From positions 3,844,001 through 3,908,000 of the forward strand of contig OW818695.1 of NCBI GenBank assembly GCA_942493345.1: a stretch of 64,000 bases of DNA, given 5' to 3'. Position numbers and translations under genes: made by a program. The notes under the pieces were generated by a model. That model saw only the letters and a program-made list of their open reading frames with translations. It made no database searches and was not told where the DNA came from. Shown piece by piece: positions 10,201-20,200 of this stretch (position 1 is the first letter of the stretch; the number at the start of each line of letters is the position of its first letter). This DNA comes from GWE2-42-39 sp942493345 (GTDB lineage Bacteria > Bacteroidota > Bacteroidia > Bacteroidales > Prolixibacteraceae).

Positions 10201-10362
10201 CGCTCCGGGGTACACAGTCATCACCACATTGACGGGGATGTCAATGTTCGGGATCAATTCAACATTCAGGCGGGTGTAGCTGTAAATACCAGCCAGCGCA
10301 AGAATGGTGAAGATTACAACCGGAATGGTTGTTCTTTTTATAGAGATTTCGGTTATATTCAT
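7213..10362 (-). CDS. RND efflux pump, HAE1/AcrB-like permease
   Basis: A 1,049-residue inner-membrane proton/drug antiporter of the RND superfamily. An N-terminal membrane anchor begins at ISIKRTTIPVVIF. It is followed by a periplasmic porter loop containing YPGAAPSEVE, a block of six membrane helices, a second porter loop and a second helix block. The GVIVDDAIVVLENIYRH segment in the fourth helix carries the paired Asp residues of the proton relay. The length is that of the AcrB family. It is the last pump gene of a regulator, TolC, adaptor, permease operon; six bases separate it from the adaptor gene. The substrate range is not visible from sequence. Confidence 0.93.
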   Translation of the reverse strand: MNITEISIKRTTIPVVIFTILALAGIYSYTRLNVELIPNIDIPVNVVMTVYPGAAPSEVESSVTKPIEDAVSGMEGIDKLNSYSFENMSIVVIQLKDDMDADISLQDCERKVNMIQSDLPEDAELPRFMKMDMNMMPIMSIAASSNMPEQQFYDLIDLNIVPYISQIKGVAQVEIIGGNQREIQIKADAQKLQQYGISLSLLKQMIAASNLDFPIGNIKDDQTRSLIRLSGKFASIDEIRELILRTSPDGSTIKIKDVATVVDGNKESTKTARINGIPAIGMSIQKQSGANAVEISEQAQLLFKEFETKYSDQNLKFTIASDSSEFTKDAVNSVMVDLIFAIILVSITMLLFLHSFRNLVFVIVSIPTSIISTFVIFKIFGFSLNLMTLLAMSIVVGVIVDDAIVVLENIYRHMEEGKKRWQASLDATKELGVTVVSITIVLIAVFLPIGLTSGMTGEILRSFSLVIVFSILISLLVSFTLVPLLTSRFGKIKILKKNSWLDRFLIGFESVVNEIKGYIMSAMQWALHHKTVTLISVFLLLLASCSLVSKGFIQTEFMDAGDRGEFILKLELEKNATLDETAKMCAKVEQEILKYPEVDMLFTKVGSEGGSMSFNETPNTAEINIKLVDKKKRNVSSKVFSIQTKNALAKMFAGPKFTVNELSIMGTTTRPLELIVRGNNYEEVRQYAAKVFEVAKNAQGTTDVETSDEEGNMELNVEIDREKLAKMGLTLGEVGAELRIAFAGDNDLKYKESGEEYDINIRLDEFNKKNKEDVENMSLITRTGSIVKLKQIASVTEKKGPAMLTRYNKLSSVSITGQVAGNTIGTIGEEIQAKLAETDKPIGVDVVYAGDMENQTESFGSMLVALIASILLVYLTMVALYDSYAYPFVVMFSLPLSIIGALLALALAGKSMSLFSIMGIIMLMGLVAKNAILVVDFANDMVEKGHKVYDAIVEATSLRFRPILMTNLALIFGLLPLALSNGAGAEWKSGIGWVLIGGLTSSMFLSLIIIPVIYVLISKLLKKDKLNEQKRQKEIAETEHIYTEMKSFN

Positions 10363-10368
10363 AATTTT

Positions 10369-11433
10369 CTACTGAATGATTTTTACCCGGTCGCCGTCGT
10401 TCAGGTTTATCTGTCCGCTAACAACAACACGGTCTTCTTTTTTAAGGCCACTTACCACTTCGATGAATTTATCATCGCTTTCGTTGATAATTATTTCTTT
10501 CTTAACCGCTTTGTCGCCATCAATCACAAAAACGGATGGGCTTTTCATACTTCCGACAATGGCTGTTTTTTCAACCAGAATGGTTTCCGAAGCCTCAACC
10601 GGGATATGTACTTCTGTGAAAAGTCCGGCTTTCAGGTGTTGTTCGCCGTCCGAATTATCCATAACCACTTCGGCATCGAATTTCATGGCATTGTCGGCTT
10701 TTTCCCCGATTGAATTTATTTTTCCGGAGAATGTTTTTCCGGGGAAAGCAGGAATGTCAACATTCACCGGCTGTCCTTTTGCCAGTTTAAAAATGTCTTT
10801 TTCCGGAACTTTAACCCATATTTTCAGTTTTGAGGTGTTTACAATTTCACAGATTGGCATTCCCCCGGCCACAAATTGTCCGTTTTCTACCATCCGTTTG
10901 TTGATAATACCGGAAATCGGAGCTTTTATTTTGGTGTCGCGCAGGGCTTTGCGGGCAGTTATCAGGTCGGCTTCCGCTTTTTTCAAACCGATGCGGGCCT
11001 GTTCTAAGTCGTGTTTCGAAATAGCATTTCCCTGTTCGAGTCGCTGTAACCGTTCAATATCTTTGGTTTGCTGTTCGAAATTAGCTTCGGCAACCAGCAC
11101 GTTGGCGGCAATTGTTTCGTCATCAACTTCAACGATTACCTGATTTTTCTGAACCCGGTCACCTACGTTTTTATATATTTTTTCCACTTTACCCTGGGTT
11201 TCAGATAAAACGATTAATTCCTCGGTGGCGCTGATAATTCCGGTTGCCGAGATTTGTTTGCTGATTGTGCCTGTTTGGGGCGAAACCACTTTTACCGGAA
11301 TTTCAGAAACGGTTTGTGACGCCAATGCGGTTGTGGCTTGTACTTTTTCTTTGTTTGAATTTAGCCTGTATGCTGCCAATCCGACCAGTGCAATGATGAT
11401 TAGCGGAACGAGAATTTGTTTGATAGTCTTCAT
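10369..11433 (-). CDS. RND efflux periplasmic adaptor subunit
   Basis: A 354-residue membrane-fusion protein that bridges the RND pump to the outer-membrane channel. It has one N-terminal membrane anchor (QILVPLIIIALVGLAAY). Paired lipoyl half-motifs (EGK.EKIYKNVGDRVQKNQVIVEVD and IKAPISGIINKRMVENGQFV) flank an alpha-helical hairpin at about residues 115-165. A beta-barrel and a membrane-proximal domain ending GDRVKI follow. It lies between tolC (7 bases) and the permease (6 bases), so the three are one transcription unit. Confidence 0.92.
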   Translation of the reverse strand: MKTIKQILVPLIIIALVGLAAYRLNSNKEKVQATTALASQTVSEIPVKVVSPQTGTISKQISATGIISATEELIVLSETQGKVEKIYKNVGDRVQKNQVIVEVDDETIAANVLVAEANFEQQTKDIERLQRLEQGNAISKHDLEQARIGLKKAEADLITARKALRDTKIKAPISGIINKRMVENGQFVAGGMPICEIVNTSKLKIWVKVPEKDIFKLAKGQPVNVDIPAFPGKTFSGKINSIGEKADNAMKFDAEVVMDNSDGEQHLKAGLFTEVHIPVEASETILVEKTAIVGSMKSPSVFVIDGDKAVKKEIIINESDDKFIEVVSGLKKEDRVVVSGQINLNDGDRVKIIQ

Positions 11434-11440
11434 TTCTATT

Positions 11441-12784
11441 TCAATTGTTTATTAGCGATTTTAATTTTCCGGTGGCTTTGAGTAATTCGATTTCAGCCAA
11501 TTTGTATTTCAAAAGTTGTTGGTTGAATAAATTTTCGGCTTCCAGGAGCGATGATTCAACATTCATAAGATCGGTCAGCGAAGCCATCCCTTCATCGAAC
11601 TGAAGTTTTACCTGCCCGTAAACCTGGTTGGCAAGTGCTTTATTTTCTTGCTGATCCTGAAGATTCGACCAGGAAGACAGAAGTGAATTAGTGGCGTTTT
11701 GGTAGTTGGTTTCAAGGTACTTCCTCGATAAATCGAAATCTTGCTGGTTTTGCTCAAACTTTAACTGCGATTGTTTTACCTTTTCTTTTCTCATTCCTGA
11801 ACTGAAAATCGGGATGGTTGCTTTCAGTCCGATGGTATTCATGTTGCTGAAATCGTTGAATTTAAATTCCGTGGCATAACTTGAATAGGTGAATTGTCCG
11901 AAAGCCGCCAGATTGGGATAGAATGCCGCTTTGTCCGATTCAATCTGCAATCCGGCCAGTTCGTTTTGTTTTTTCAGCAACTGGTATTCTGGTAAAATAT
12001 CAAGCACGAATTCAGACATTGCCGGTTTTTGATAGTCCATTTTGTTGACGATGGCAGTATCCAGGATCATCTCTTTTTCGACCGGAATACCTGAAATGAT
12101 TTTCAATATCCGCTGCTGAATATCGATCCCGTTTTTCAGGGTTTCGCGTTGGGTTTTCATGTTGGTCAAAGTCACCTTCAGGCGGCTCACATCGGTTTGT
12201 TTCACGAAGTCGTTCTCATACTGAAGTTTCAGGATATTGTACAATTTTTCCAGGTTCTGGATATTTTCGTCCAAAATTTTAAGGTTCGAATAGTTCATCA
12301 GGATCTGATAATAACCTGCCGATACATCATGAATAACGTCTTCTTCAGTTTTCTGAAGCAGTGAATTGTACAAATCTTCGGCTTTTTTAACTTGTTTTAC
12401 CCCGGTCCAGTACGATTTGCTGTAAAGTAACTGGCTCACGGTCACCCCGGCTGAAGAAGTATGGAGCGCTTTAATGTCGGACAATCCCCCCAGCAATGGG
12501 GCAATTTCTTCGGGCAGCGCATCAATCATTTCCTGGGAAATGCTGATTTCAGGAAGGCCCATTCGTGAATAGTTTAGACTACCATCAATCTGTGGGAGAC
12601 CGTTGGCGATCACTTCTTTCGTTTTCGAAGCGCTTTCCGATTGTTGCAGTGCAGCTTTTTTCATCGCGTGACTGTTTTCAACGGCCTGTTTTAGCAAGTC
12701 GTTCAGAGAATATTGCTCTTGGCTTTTCCCGCTTTCAGGGAGCATAAGAAGCCCCAGCAACAGTAAAATTGCTAATTGTTTCAT
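11441..12784 (-). CDS. TolC family outer-membrane efflux protein
   Basis: A 447-residue outer-membrane factor that forms the exit duct for the adjacent RND pump. A signal peptide (MKQLAILLLLGLLMLPESGKS) is followed by two repeats of the OEP fold, with long helices such as SLNDLLKQAVENSHAMKKAALQQSES and the second-half counterpart ending in LLKYKLAEIELLKATGKL. The length is usual for TolC proteins. It is the first structural gene after the regulator (65-base gap) and shares the transcript with the adaptor and permease. Confidence 0.92.
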   Translation of the reverse strand: MKQLAILLLLGLLMLPESGKSQEQYSLNDLLKQAVENSHAMKKAALQQSESASKTKEVIANGLPQIDGSLNYSRMGLPEISISQEMIDALPEEIAPLLGGLSDIKALHTSSAGVTVSQLLYSKSYWTGVKQVKKAEDLYNSLLQKTEEDVIHDVSAGYYQILMNYSNLKILDENIQNLEKLYNILKLQYENDFVKQTDVSRLKVTLTNMKTQRETLKNGIDIQQRILKIISGIPVEKEMILDTAIVNKMDYQKPAMSEFVLDILPEYQLLKKQNELAGLQIESDKAAFYPNLAAFGQFTYSSYATEFKFNDFSNMNTIGLKATIPIFSSGMRKEKVKQSQLKFEQNQQDFDLSRKYLETNYQNATNSLLSSWSNLQDQQENKALANQVYGQVKLQFDEGMASLTDLMNVESSLLEAENLFNQQLLKYKLAEIELLKATGKLKSLINN

Positions 12785-12849
12785 TTTAAATAATTTGTTC
12801 TGTTTTTGGTAATTGGTTCTGAAATAAAAGAACCATTTGGGTAAAAAAA

Positions 12850-13317
12850 TTATTGCCCGTTTTTGTATTCTACCTTTAATTCTTCCAGATTACGGATAAA
12901 GAACTCCATTCCCTTCACAATGTTTTTCAGAAACAATGCATTTCGCGAATTTGGATCTTTTTTCAATTCTAAAATCTGATTGATATTTACTAAATTTTGC
13001 TTCATTTTTTTTTGCATTTCATCGATCATTCCATCAATCTCTGTGGAAATAACGCGGAAATAGCGTTTGCGGTCGCCGGGGTAGGTGATATACTCGATCA
13101 CACCGCGTATTTCTAAATTTTTAAGTGCGGTACTGGCCGAACTTTTGCTGATCTGCATCTCGTCAACAATCTCTTCAAATGTATATTCTTCCTTATCCAT
13201 GACCAATAGCAAGCCCATGATTCGTGCTGTAACAGGCTGATAACCATCTTTTTCATTTTGTCTTCCAAGGGATTCGATCAGCTCTTTTTGTTTTTTTAGT
13301 CTTTCTGAATCTTCCAT
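12850..13317 (-). CDS. GbsR/MarR family transcriptional regulator
   Basis: A 155-residue winged-helix regulator. The central region YTFEEIVDEMQISKSSASTALKNLEIRGVIEY is a clear helix-turn-helix with recognition helix, followed by the wing (YPGDRKRYFRV) and a helical dimerisation tail. GbsR-type proteins regulate adjacent transport genes. This one heads the tolC, adaptor and permease operon, so it probably represses that operon and itself. The ATG at 13317 is chosen because a near-perfect promoter ends only about 20 bases upstream of it, which excludes the longer in-frame extension to 13368. Confidence 0.85.
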   Translation of the reverse strand: MEDSERLKKQKELIESLGRQNEKDGYQPVTARIMGLLLVMDKEEYTFEEIVDEMQISKSSASTALKNLEIRGVIEYITYPGDRKRYFRVISTEIDGMIDEMQKKMKQNLVNINQILELKKDPNSRNALFLKNIVKGMEFFIRNLEELKVEYKNGQ

Positions 13318-13336
13318 TTTTTGTTTAAATATGATG

Positions 13337-13369
13337 CAAATGTAATAAGTTTTTTTAGTTCGCAACAAA
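13337..13369 (-). promoter_or_regulatory. Promoter of the GbsR-efflux operon
   Basis: On the minus strand TTTG (13366-13369) is followed by a 21-base spacer and TACATTTG (13337-13344). This is a close match to the Bacteroidota housekeeping promoter. It predicts a very short 5' leader before the regulator start codon. Confidence 0.7.
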
Positions 13370-13453
13370 TCGAACCAAATTTTTTATTTTCAGAATAAAT
13401 AAAAATGGACGATAAGCGAGGGTGGAGTTCCTAATTCCAACCATCTTTTAATT

Positions 13454-14773
13454 TCAATATAAAATCGGCATAATTTTCGGCTCACTCAGCAACATGCCAG
13501 GTTTTTCCCTTCTGATTTCTTCAATGGCTTTTTCAATCTGGATGAGAGTGCACGGCATGGTGGCTACCGAGAACATGGCTTTTTCGCCCGCATACCGGTT
13601 GTGGCTGACGGTTTCGATGTTTATTTGCTGGTTGCCAATGGCGGTTGCAATAAAACCGGTTGTTCCCGGAACATTCCCGGTGTGGAAGGTGATTAAATAA
13701 GGAAAAATAAACTGCCGTGCATCGGCAAATTTACGTTCCTGTTTGGCCGGAATATTCTGTATTTTGTCGCCATAACGGGCAATAAAAACAATATCGGAAA
13801 CAATCGACATGGCTGTTTCGGACGAACCGGCCCCTTTGCCCACCAGAAAATGAATTCCTGAATATTTGTTGTTGATGCGTACGGCATTGGTCGCTCCGCT
13901 GACCTCGGAAAGGAAGTTGCTGTTTTTTACCAGCATGGGCCGCACGGTAGCATAAATGTCGCCGTTTACTTTCTTTGCATAACAAATCAGCTTGATTTTT
14001 GCATCAATTTCGCTGGCAAAATCGATGTCTTCTTTAGTAATATTTTCAATTCCGGAAATCGAAAGGTCGTCTTTCGACACATCAATCCCGTAGGCCAGTT
14101 TAATCAGCAGGATCAGTTTGTGTCCGGCATCGCCTCCGTTGATGTCAAGCAGCGGGTTGGCTTCGGCATAACCGCTTTCCTGTGCCAGTTTCAGCGCTTC
14201 TTCGAACTCCAGTTTTTCATTCTGCATTTGCGTCAGGATGTAATTACTGGTTCCGTTCATAATTCCTGAAATCGACAAAATTTTATCGCCGGTAAAGCTC
14301 TCCTGTATGGTTTTAATGATGGGGATTGCACCGCAAACGGCGGCTTCGAAGCCAATTTTTACATGTTTTGCTTCGGCGGTTTCAAAAATTGTTTGTCCTC
14401 TTTCGGCCAGAAGGGCTTTATTGGCAGTAACCAAATGTTTTCCCGAATTCAGAATATCGATGCACAGATTATAAACAAAGTCGCTTTTGCCGCCAATGGT
14501 TTCAACTACCAAATCGATTTCTTTGGAAGAAATAATGTCACGGATATAATCGTTGGCTTCCGCTCCGGAAAGGTCTTTCCCTCCGCCACAGAATAAATCG
14601 AGGGGCAGGCTAAATCGTTCGGCTGCTTTCGCAGGGCAAAGTTCAACAATTTTTTTCAGTACAATTTTTTTTCTGGCCCGAACCGAAAGGTCATTGTTTA
14701 TTTCTGATATAATCTGGGCAACCCCTCCGCCAACTGTTCCGCAGCCCAATATGGCTATGTTTAAAGTATCCAT
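13454..14773 (-). CDS. hom: Homoserine dehydrogenase
   Basis: This enzyme reduces aspartate semialdehyde to homoserine, the branch point to methionine and threonine. The 439-residue protein has an N-terminal Rossmann motif (ILGCGTVGGGVAQI), the substrate-domain signature GIMNGTSNYILTQM, and EALKLAQESGYAEANPLLDINGGDAGHK, which contains the catalytic Lys/Asp region. The C-terminal segment GFIATAIGNQQINIETVSHNRY is an ACT domain, implying feedback control. It is a stand-alone enzyme with no aspartokinase fusion. It is monocistronic here, about 10 kb from metY and metA, which use its product. Confidence 0.95.
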   Translation of the reverse strand: MDTLNIAILGCGTVGGGVAQIISEINNDLSVRARKKIVLKKIVELCPAKAAERFSLPLDLFCGGGKDLSGAEANDYIRDIISSKEIDLVVETIGGKSDFVYNLCIDILNSGKHLVTANKALLAERGQTIFETAEAKHVKIGFEAAVCGAIPIIKTIQESFTGDKILSISGIMNGTSNYILTQMQNEKLEFEEALKLAQESGYAEANPLLDINGGDAGHKLILLIKLAYGIDVSKDDLSISGIENITKEDIDFASEIDAKIKLICYAKKVNGDIYATVRPMLVKNSNFLSEVSGATNAVRINNKYSGIHFLVGKGAGSSETAMSIVSDIVFIARYGDKIQNIPAKQERKFADARQFIFPYLITFHTGNVPGTTGFIATAIGNQQINIETVSHNRYAGEKAMFSVATMPCTLIQIEKAIEEIRREKPGMLLSEPKIMPILY

Positions 14774-14870
14774 TTTTCTAGTAGTTGAAATTTGCCCGAA
14801 ATATAAGAAATTTTACCGTTGCAGTTTCATCTGGAAGCGGTTGTGGCATTAATTATAAAAAGCATTGTAT

Positions 14871-16073
14871 TCAAAGTATCTGCCTGACTTTTGTGCCCCG
14901 GGCGAAGAAAAGCATCAGAATTGCTGAAAGCACAGCGGTTGTGGCGCCAAAATAAAATGGAACGCTCGAATTTACTTTGTCGTATAACAATCCGGCGATC
15001 AGACTGGCCGGTAACAAGGTAACACCAAGCAGTGCATTATAAATACCCAGTCCGGTACCTTGTTTGTTTTTATCGATGATGTCGGAAACAAATGCTTTTT
15101 GTATCCCGTCGGTTGCAGCCGAATACAAACCATACAAGGCAAAAAGTGCGATAATGGTACCCACACTGCTTGTAAATCCAAACCCGAAATAAACAATCGC
15201 ATAAATCAGAAATCCAACGATGAGTAGTTTTTCTTTTCCGATTTTATCGGAAAGAGAACCCAATGGAATGGCCAGCAACACGGAAACGACGCTTGTGATC
15301 AGATAAACAAGTGGAATAAAGGCAACTTTCACGCCTACCTCATTGGCCTTTACCATCAATAATGCATCGGTGGAATTTCCAAGGGTGAAAATGAAAATGA
15401 TGAACAGAAAGAGATAATATTTTCGCGGAAAATCGTTAAAATGAAATTTCTTAAGCAGGCTTTCCTTGTTTTTTTTGGCTTCTTTTATGCCGAATATTAT
15501 CACGAAAATACTCAGGATTCCGGGTATTCCCGCCAGTAAAAATATCAGTTGATAGTTGTCGGGAAAGAAGATTAATAAAGCAAACGCAGCCAAAGGACCT
15601 GCTATTGCGCCACTGTTGTCCATTGCTTTTTGCAATCCGAAACTTTTCCCGGTTTCTCCATTGGTTACCGATCCTGCAATTAAACTGTCGCGTGGTGCAG
15701 TGCGGATGCCCTTGCCAAACCGCTCAATAAAACGCAGGTACAACACCTGCACGGGCGAAACAACAAACGAATAAAGCGGAATGATAAGTGCAGAAATTCC
15801 ATATCCGATCAGCATGAAAGGTTTATTTCTTCCAATTTTATCGCTCCAAAAACCCGATAATGTTTTTATCAGTGCGGCAGTACTTTCGGCAATTCCTTCG
15901 ATCAGCGATAAACTGGTTTTTGAAGCGCCAATGGAGAGTAAAAACATAGGCATCACCGAATAGACCATTTTTACAGATGTGTCGGTGAGAAAACTGGTCA
16001 GGCCGGTAAACAGGACATTTCTGTTAAATCCGAAAAACCGTTTTTCCTTTCTTACAATGCTTTTTTCTTTCAT
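14871..16073 (-). CDS. MFS transporter
   Basis: A 400-residue major facilitator with about 12 hydrophobic segments and the loop motif FWSDKIGRNKPFMLIGYG between helices 2 and 3, repeated in the second half as SLSDKIGKEKLLIVGF. An RFIERFGKGIRTAPRDSLIAGS loop is typical of a Bacteroidota subgroup annotated as drug or sugar-phosphate transporters. The substrate cannot be assigned. It lies between hom and relQ on the same strand, about 100 and 70 bases apart, so co-transcription is possible but unproven. Confidence 0.85.
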   Translation of the reverse strand: MKEKSIVRKEKRFFGFNRNVLFTGLTSFLTDTSVKMVYSVMPMFLLSIGASKTSLSLIEGIAESTAALIKTLSGFWSDKIGRNKPFMLIGYGISALIIPLYSFVVSPVQVLYLRFIERFGKGIRTAPRDSLIAGSVTNGETGKSFGLQKAMDNSGAIAGPLAAFALLIFFPDNYQLIFLLAGIPGILSIFVIIFGIKEAKKNKESLLKKFHFNDFPRKYYLFLFIIFIFTLGNSTDALLMVKANEVGVKVAFIPLVYLITSVVSVLLAIPLGSLSDKIGKEKLLIVGFLIYAIVYFGFGFTSSVGTIIALFALYGLYSAATDGIQKAFVSDIIDKNKQGTGLGIYNALLGVTLLPASLIAGLLYDKVNSSVPFYFGATTAVLSAILMLFFARGTKVRQIL

Positions 16074-16143
16074 GTAATTAATTTCTCCTTTAGCTGAAGA
16101 AAAATAAAACCGTCAAGATTGATGCCCTTGAGTTAGATGCTGT

Positions 16144-16845
16144 TTATATCTCTGATTTGCTATCTTTTGTGGTGGTCAGAATGCTGTGCAGATTTTGCAT
16201 TCTCATATCAATGTCGGCAATGCCATCGGCACAATTTTTTAATTCCCTGGTTACTTCTTCTGTTTTTTCATCCGTCAGTTTGTACCACAATTCGTGTTCC
16301 AGCGATGCCCAAAAATCCATGGCAATGGTTCGTATCTGAATCTCTACGTTGACCAATTCAGTGCTTTCTGAAAGAAAAACAGGGACGGTTACAATCAGAT
16401 GGAGGCTGCGGTAACCATTGGCTTTGGGGTTTTTAATGTAGTCGGAGACTCTGACTGTTTTTATATCGTCCTGCGAGGTAAGTAATTTGGCAATCAGATA
16501 AATATCGTCGATATACGAACAAATGACGCGCACCCCGGCAATGTCGGTAAGATTATTCCGGGCCGACTCAACGCTGAGCTCAAAACCGCGTCGTGTCAGC
16601 TTATCGAGAATACTCTTGGGCGTTTTTACCCGGGCTTTTATCTGATGGATAGGGTTACGGTCTTTTACATACTTGAATTCATCATTCAGGTTTTCCAGCT
16701 TTGTCGTAATTTCACGTGTGGCAGCCAAATATAGATTTTCCGTCACCATAAATGCATTGATTGCCCTGACTGCATCTTCCGGCAGTATGTTGCCTGCGAT
16801 TCCGTCGAATATGTAGGCGATTTTCGTTTTGTCAATATCTATCAT
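16144..16845 (-). CDS. Small alarmone synthetase, RelQ/YjbM-like GTP pyrophosphokinase
   Basis: A 233-residue cytosolic RelA/SpoT-type synthetase domain without an HD hydrolase or regulatory domains. It transfers pyrophosphate from ATP to GDP or GTP to make (p)ppGpp. Family motifs are RVKTPKSILDKLTRRGFE, DIAGVRVICSYIDDIY, NPKANGYRSLHLIV and EIQIRTIAMDFWASLEHELWYK, in the order expected for the synthetase core. A strong Shine-Dalgarno-like AAAGGAGTG stands about 7 bases before the ATG, which is rare among its neighbours. It likely gives a basal or stress-induced alarmone supply. Confidence 0.9.
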   Translation of the reverse strand: MIDIDKTKIAYIFDGIAGNILPEDAVRAINAFMVTENLYLAATREITTKLENLNDEFKYVKDRNPIHQIKARVKTPKSILDKLTRRGFELSVESARNNLTDIAGVRVICSYIDDIYLIAKLLTSQDDIKTVRVSDYIKNPKANGYRSLHLIVTVPVFLSESTELVNVEIQIRTIAMDFWASLEHELWYKLTDEKTEEVTRELKNCADGIADIDMRMQNLHSILTTTKDSKSEI

Positions 16846-17185
16846 TTTTTCACTCCTTTCTTTAATGTTGTTTCAACCCGCAAAATCATTAATAACCTGA
16901 GTTCGATTACAAACTAACTGAGAATGAATAGCAAAAACAAAAATAATTGATCAAATATCTGGCAAAAGTATGGATTTTATTAATTTAAAAGTCTGACAAA
17001 CAGATGATTAAAAACAAAATACATAAAATTAAGTGAAGATAAAATTATTGAAATTTTCTATTTGACTGACGAATTTTGCCAGGAATTTGACAAAACTGTT
17101 TAAAAACGTTCTCTGGGCAATGAACCAAAGAGAAAACCTGGAATATCAGAAAGCGAGGTCGTTAAATTTTTGTGGTTCAAAGAAA
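16846..17185. other. AT-rich intergenic region, promoter side of relQ
   Basis: About 340 bases with no supported gene. A minus-strand CAAAAATA (16938-16945, TATTTTTG on the minus strand) could be a -7 element for relQ, with a TTTG 17 bases further out. Nothing else is recognisable. Confidence 0.4.
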
Positions 17186-17231
17186 ATCCCCGTCCAATAT
17201 GGGTATTGAAAACCAATAAATGAACGGGGAT
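17186..17231 (-). terminator. Hairpin terminator of the second RND operon
   Basis: ATCCCCGT (17186-17193) pairs with ACGGGGAT (17224-17231). Read on the minus strand, it follows the pump stop codon and ends in a T-rich run. Confidence 0.55.
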
Positions 17232-17255
17232 CTTGTTGTTTCAGAATTTTATATT

Positions 17256-20200
17256 TTACTGTTCATATTTCCCGATAACCTGCAAATACTTCGCTTTTGC
17301 GAGCTGGTAGTTGCATTTGAGGTTGGTCATGTTGTCGTTCGACGATTGCACCAATGCCTGCGCTTCGAGCATGTCGGAAACATTTACCATCCCGGCTTCA
17401 TAGTTGTCGCGGCTCACTTTCAGGTTTTCTTCCGCCTGGCGGATGGAAACTTCGGCCAGTTGCACCTGCTCGAACGCTTCGTCGAGCGTGTTGCGGGCCT
17501 GCTGCATCTGAAGCAACAACTTTTCGGTGTTGTCGTTTACCATATTTTTGTTCTGTTCTTCTTTCAGTTTCCGCTCTTTCAGTTTGTGCGAGGCTTCCCA
17601 CCAGCCTGAAATCGGAACATTTACGGTTCCGAAAACCATGCCGATGGAAGAACTCTCATCGCCGGTTATTCCATCCATGTACAGGCCTCCGACGCCAACT
17701 CCCAACTGGGGCATGTATTCGCCGCGCTGCATTTTGGTTTGGTACTTTTCTGCTTCCGTACTTTTTTGCAGCAACTGGTATTCGACCCGGTTTGCCAGCG
17801 CCTGCTGATGATCGGTGTAAATCGCCTGCGGATTGTCTGTTTTGGCAAGCTCGTCTGTGAAATTGATCCCCGGATTATATGTTATGCCGATGTACTGGCA
17901 CAGCGCCATTTTGGCCAGGGCAATCCCATTCTCCAGTTTCAGACGGTTCATTTTTAATTCGTTTTGTTTCAATTCTACTTTCAGCAGGTCGTTGCGGGTA
18001 ATCAGCCCGGCCTGGTACGCGTCGTTCACTTCTTTGTGCAGTGTGTCGACGAGCTGAATGTAACGTTCCAGCGTTTTCATTTTTTCGTTCAGCGACACAA
18101 TTTGCCAGTACTGCTTTTCAGTTTCGTAAAGTGTTTCATTTTTGGTTGAAATAAGTTGCAACTGACTGACTTCAATTCCGAGGTTTGCCAACTTGTTACC
18201 GGTCGTGATACGCTGTCCGGCAAAAACTGGCTGAATTGCCGTTACCATGCCAACGGTTCCTTTTTCGAACATCGAGATGGTAGTTCCCGGAAAATATGCG
18301 AATTGAGTTGCTGTGAGCAGGTGTGCCGGATTTCCGTCGTACACGGGCAGATTTCCGCCTTCCATTTTCATTTCCATCATCGGGTTGTTTGCCCTGAAAG
18401 ATAATGCTGTGGCTTCAACCGTTGGGAAATAGCTGGTAAATGCTGCTTTTTTTACTTCTTCAGCCGATTGGATGCCAATTGTTTGATTTTTTATCTGCGC
18501 ATTGTTTTCAAGTGCCATTGTTTTGCATTGTTCCAATGTCAGCTTGTTTTGAGCAAATAATGAAGTGCTTGCAATAAGGATTACTGCGATTGATAAAATA
18601 GCGGGTTTCATTTTTACGTTTCCTGAAATTTGATCGATGGTTACTTTTTCTTTGTTTTTATCCGTATTTCGAAATATCAGCCAATAGGCAACCGGAAGAA
18701 ATAGCACCAGCAACACCATTGAGGTGAGCGTGCCAAAGCAGATGACCGTTCCCATCGGTGCCCAGAGAGCGCTTTTGCTGATAATCATCGGGATAACGCC
18801 CATCGATGCGGCAGCCGAGGTGAGGAAGATCGGGCGCATCCGTCGTTTTCCGGCTTCGAAAGCGGCTTCCAATGCAGTTTTCTTTCCGTGATGGCGCAAT
18901 TCTTCGGCATAATCGAGCATGATAATTCCGTTTCGGACGATGATGCCAATTAAGCTGACAACGCCTAATATTGACGTCAGGCTGAATTCAACCCCCATTA
19001 CCAGCATGCCCAACACGGTCCCGATCAAACTTAGCAGTGCAGAACTTAAAACAAGCGCCGCAAGATTTACTTTCCGGAAATGGAAAACCAAAATCAGGAA
19101 AATAATAAAGATCGCGATGACCAATCCGCCCATGATCTGAGGCAGTTGTTCTGCGTCGATTTCATCGGCACCCCCGTATTCAAGCCGGGTTCCCTGCGGC
19201 AGAAGCTGCTTGTCTGCAATTTTCTTTACATCGCGGAAAACTTTTTTAATGTTGATTCCGCGGTCGACATCGCCCATGATGCTGATGGTACGGACTCCGT
19301 TCCGGTGTACAATTTGTCCCTGGGTCCAGTCGGCGTTTACATCGGCAATCTGCCGCAAAGGCACCGATATGCCCGGAATGAAGGAGTGAATGTATTCATT
19401 TTCAATGTCGTCGTAAGAGGTCTCGCTTTCGCGCTCGGCTTTCAGTTTCACGGAAACCGGATAATCGTTTTCCCATAATGTAGTCAGCGGCAACCCGTTG
19501 AAGCGCATGGCCAGGTTGGTGGCCACGGTCGTTTTGGTAATGCCCAGCCGGTTGGCTTCTGTGGCATTGATGTCAATCCGTGCACCGGGCAGCATTTCTT
19601 CGTAATTGGTATGTACCCAGGTCAACCCGGGAATATTTTTCAGTTTTACAGAAAGTGAATCGGCCGCAGATTTCAGGTCCGATATGTTGTTCCCGGAAAT
19701 ACGAACTTCAACAGGAAAAGCAGCCGTTTGGTAATCGAGTTGCTTGAAACGGATGTGTGCATTCGGAAAATAATCTTCGTATTTTTTTGAATATTCATCG
19801 AGCAACTCCTCGGTAATCTTGTTCGACGGAGTATTCACGATAAACTGGGCATAGTTTTTTGCCGGCAAATTAGGCGCATACGTTGTGTGGAAACGGGGAG
19901 AACTTGTTCCGGTAAATGAAGTCACTGATTTCACCCGTTCATCCTGCTTCAATATTTTTTCCAGGCTGTCGGTTACCAACGCAGTTTGTTCCAGCGAATT
20001 GCCCTGTGGTAAGTAAATTTCCACCGCAAGCTGGTTGCGTTCTGCTATTGGAAGCAAACGCTGCGGTATCTGAGTAAATATGATGGCGCCTATCGCAATC
20101 GACAGGAAAGCTCCGCCAATGGTGATTTTCGGATGTTTAAAGGCTTTGATCAGCCATTTTTCATACGTTTGCTGAATAATATCCAATAAATTACGCTTTC

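Noticed and set aside
9913..10713. A 266-codon plus-strand frame across the RND pump and adaptor genes
   Set aside because: It spans the boundary of two real minus-strand genes and has no recognisable domain; it is a shadow frame.
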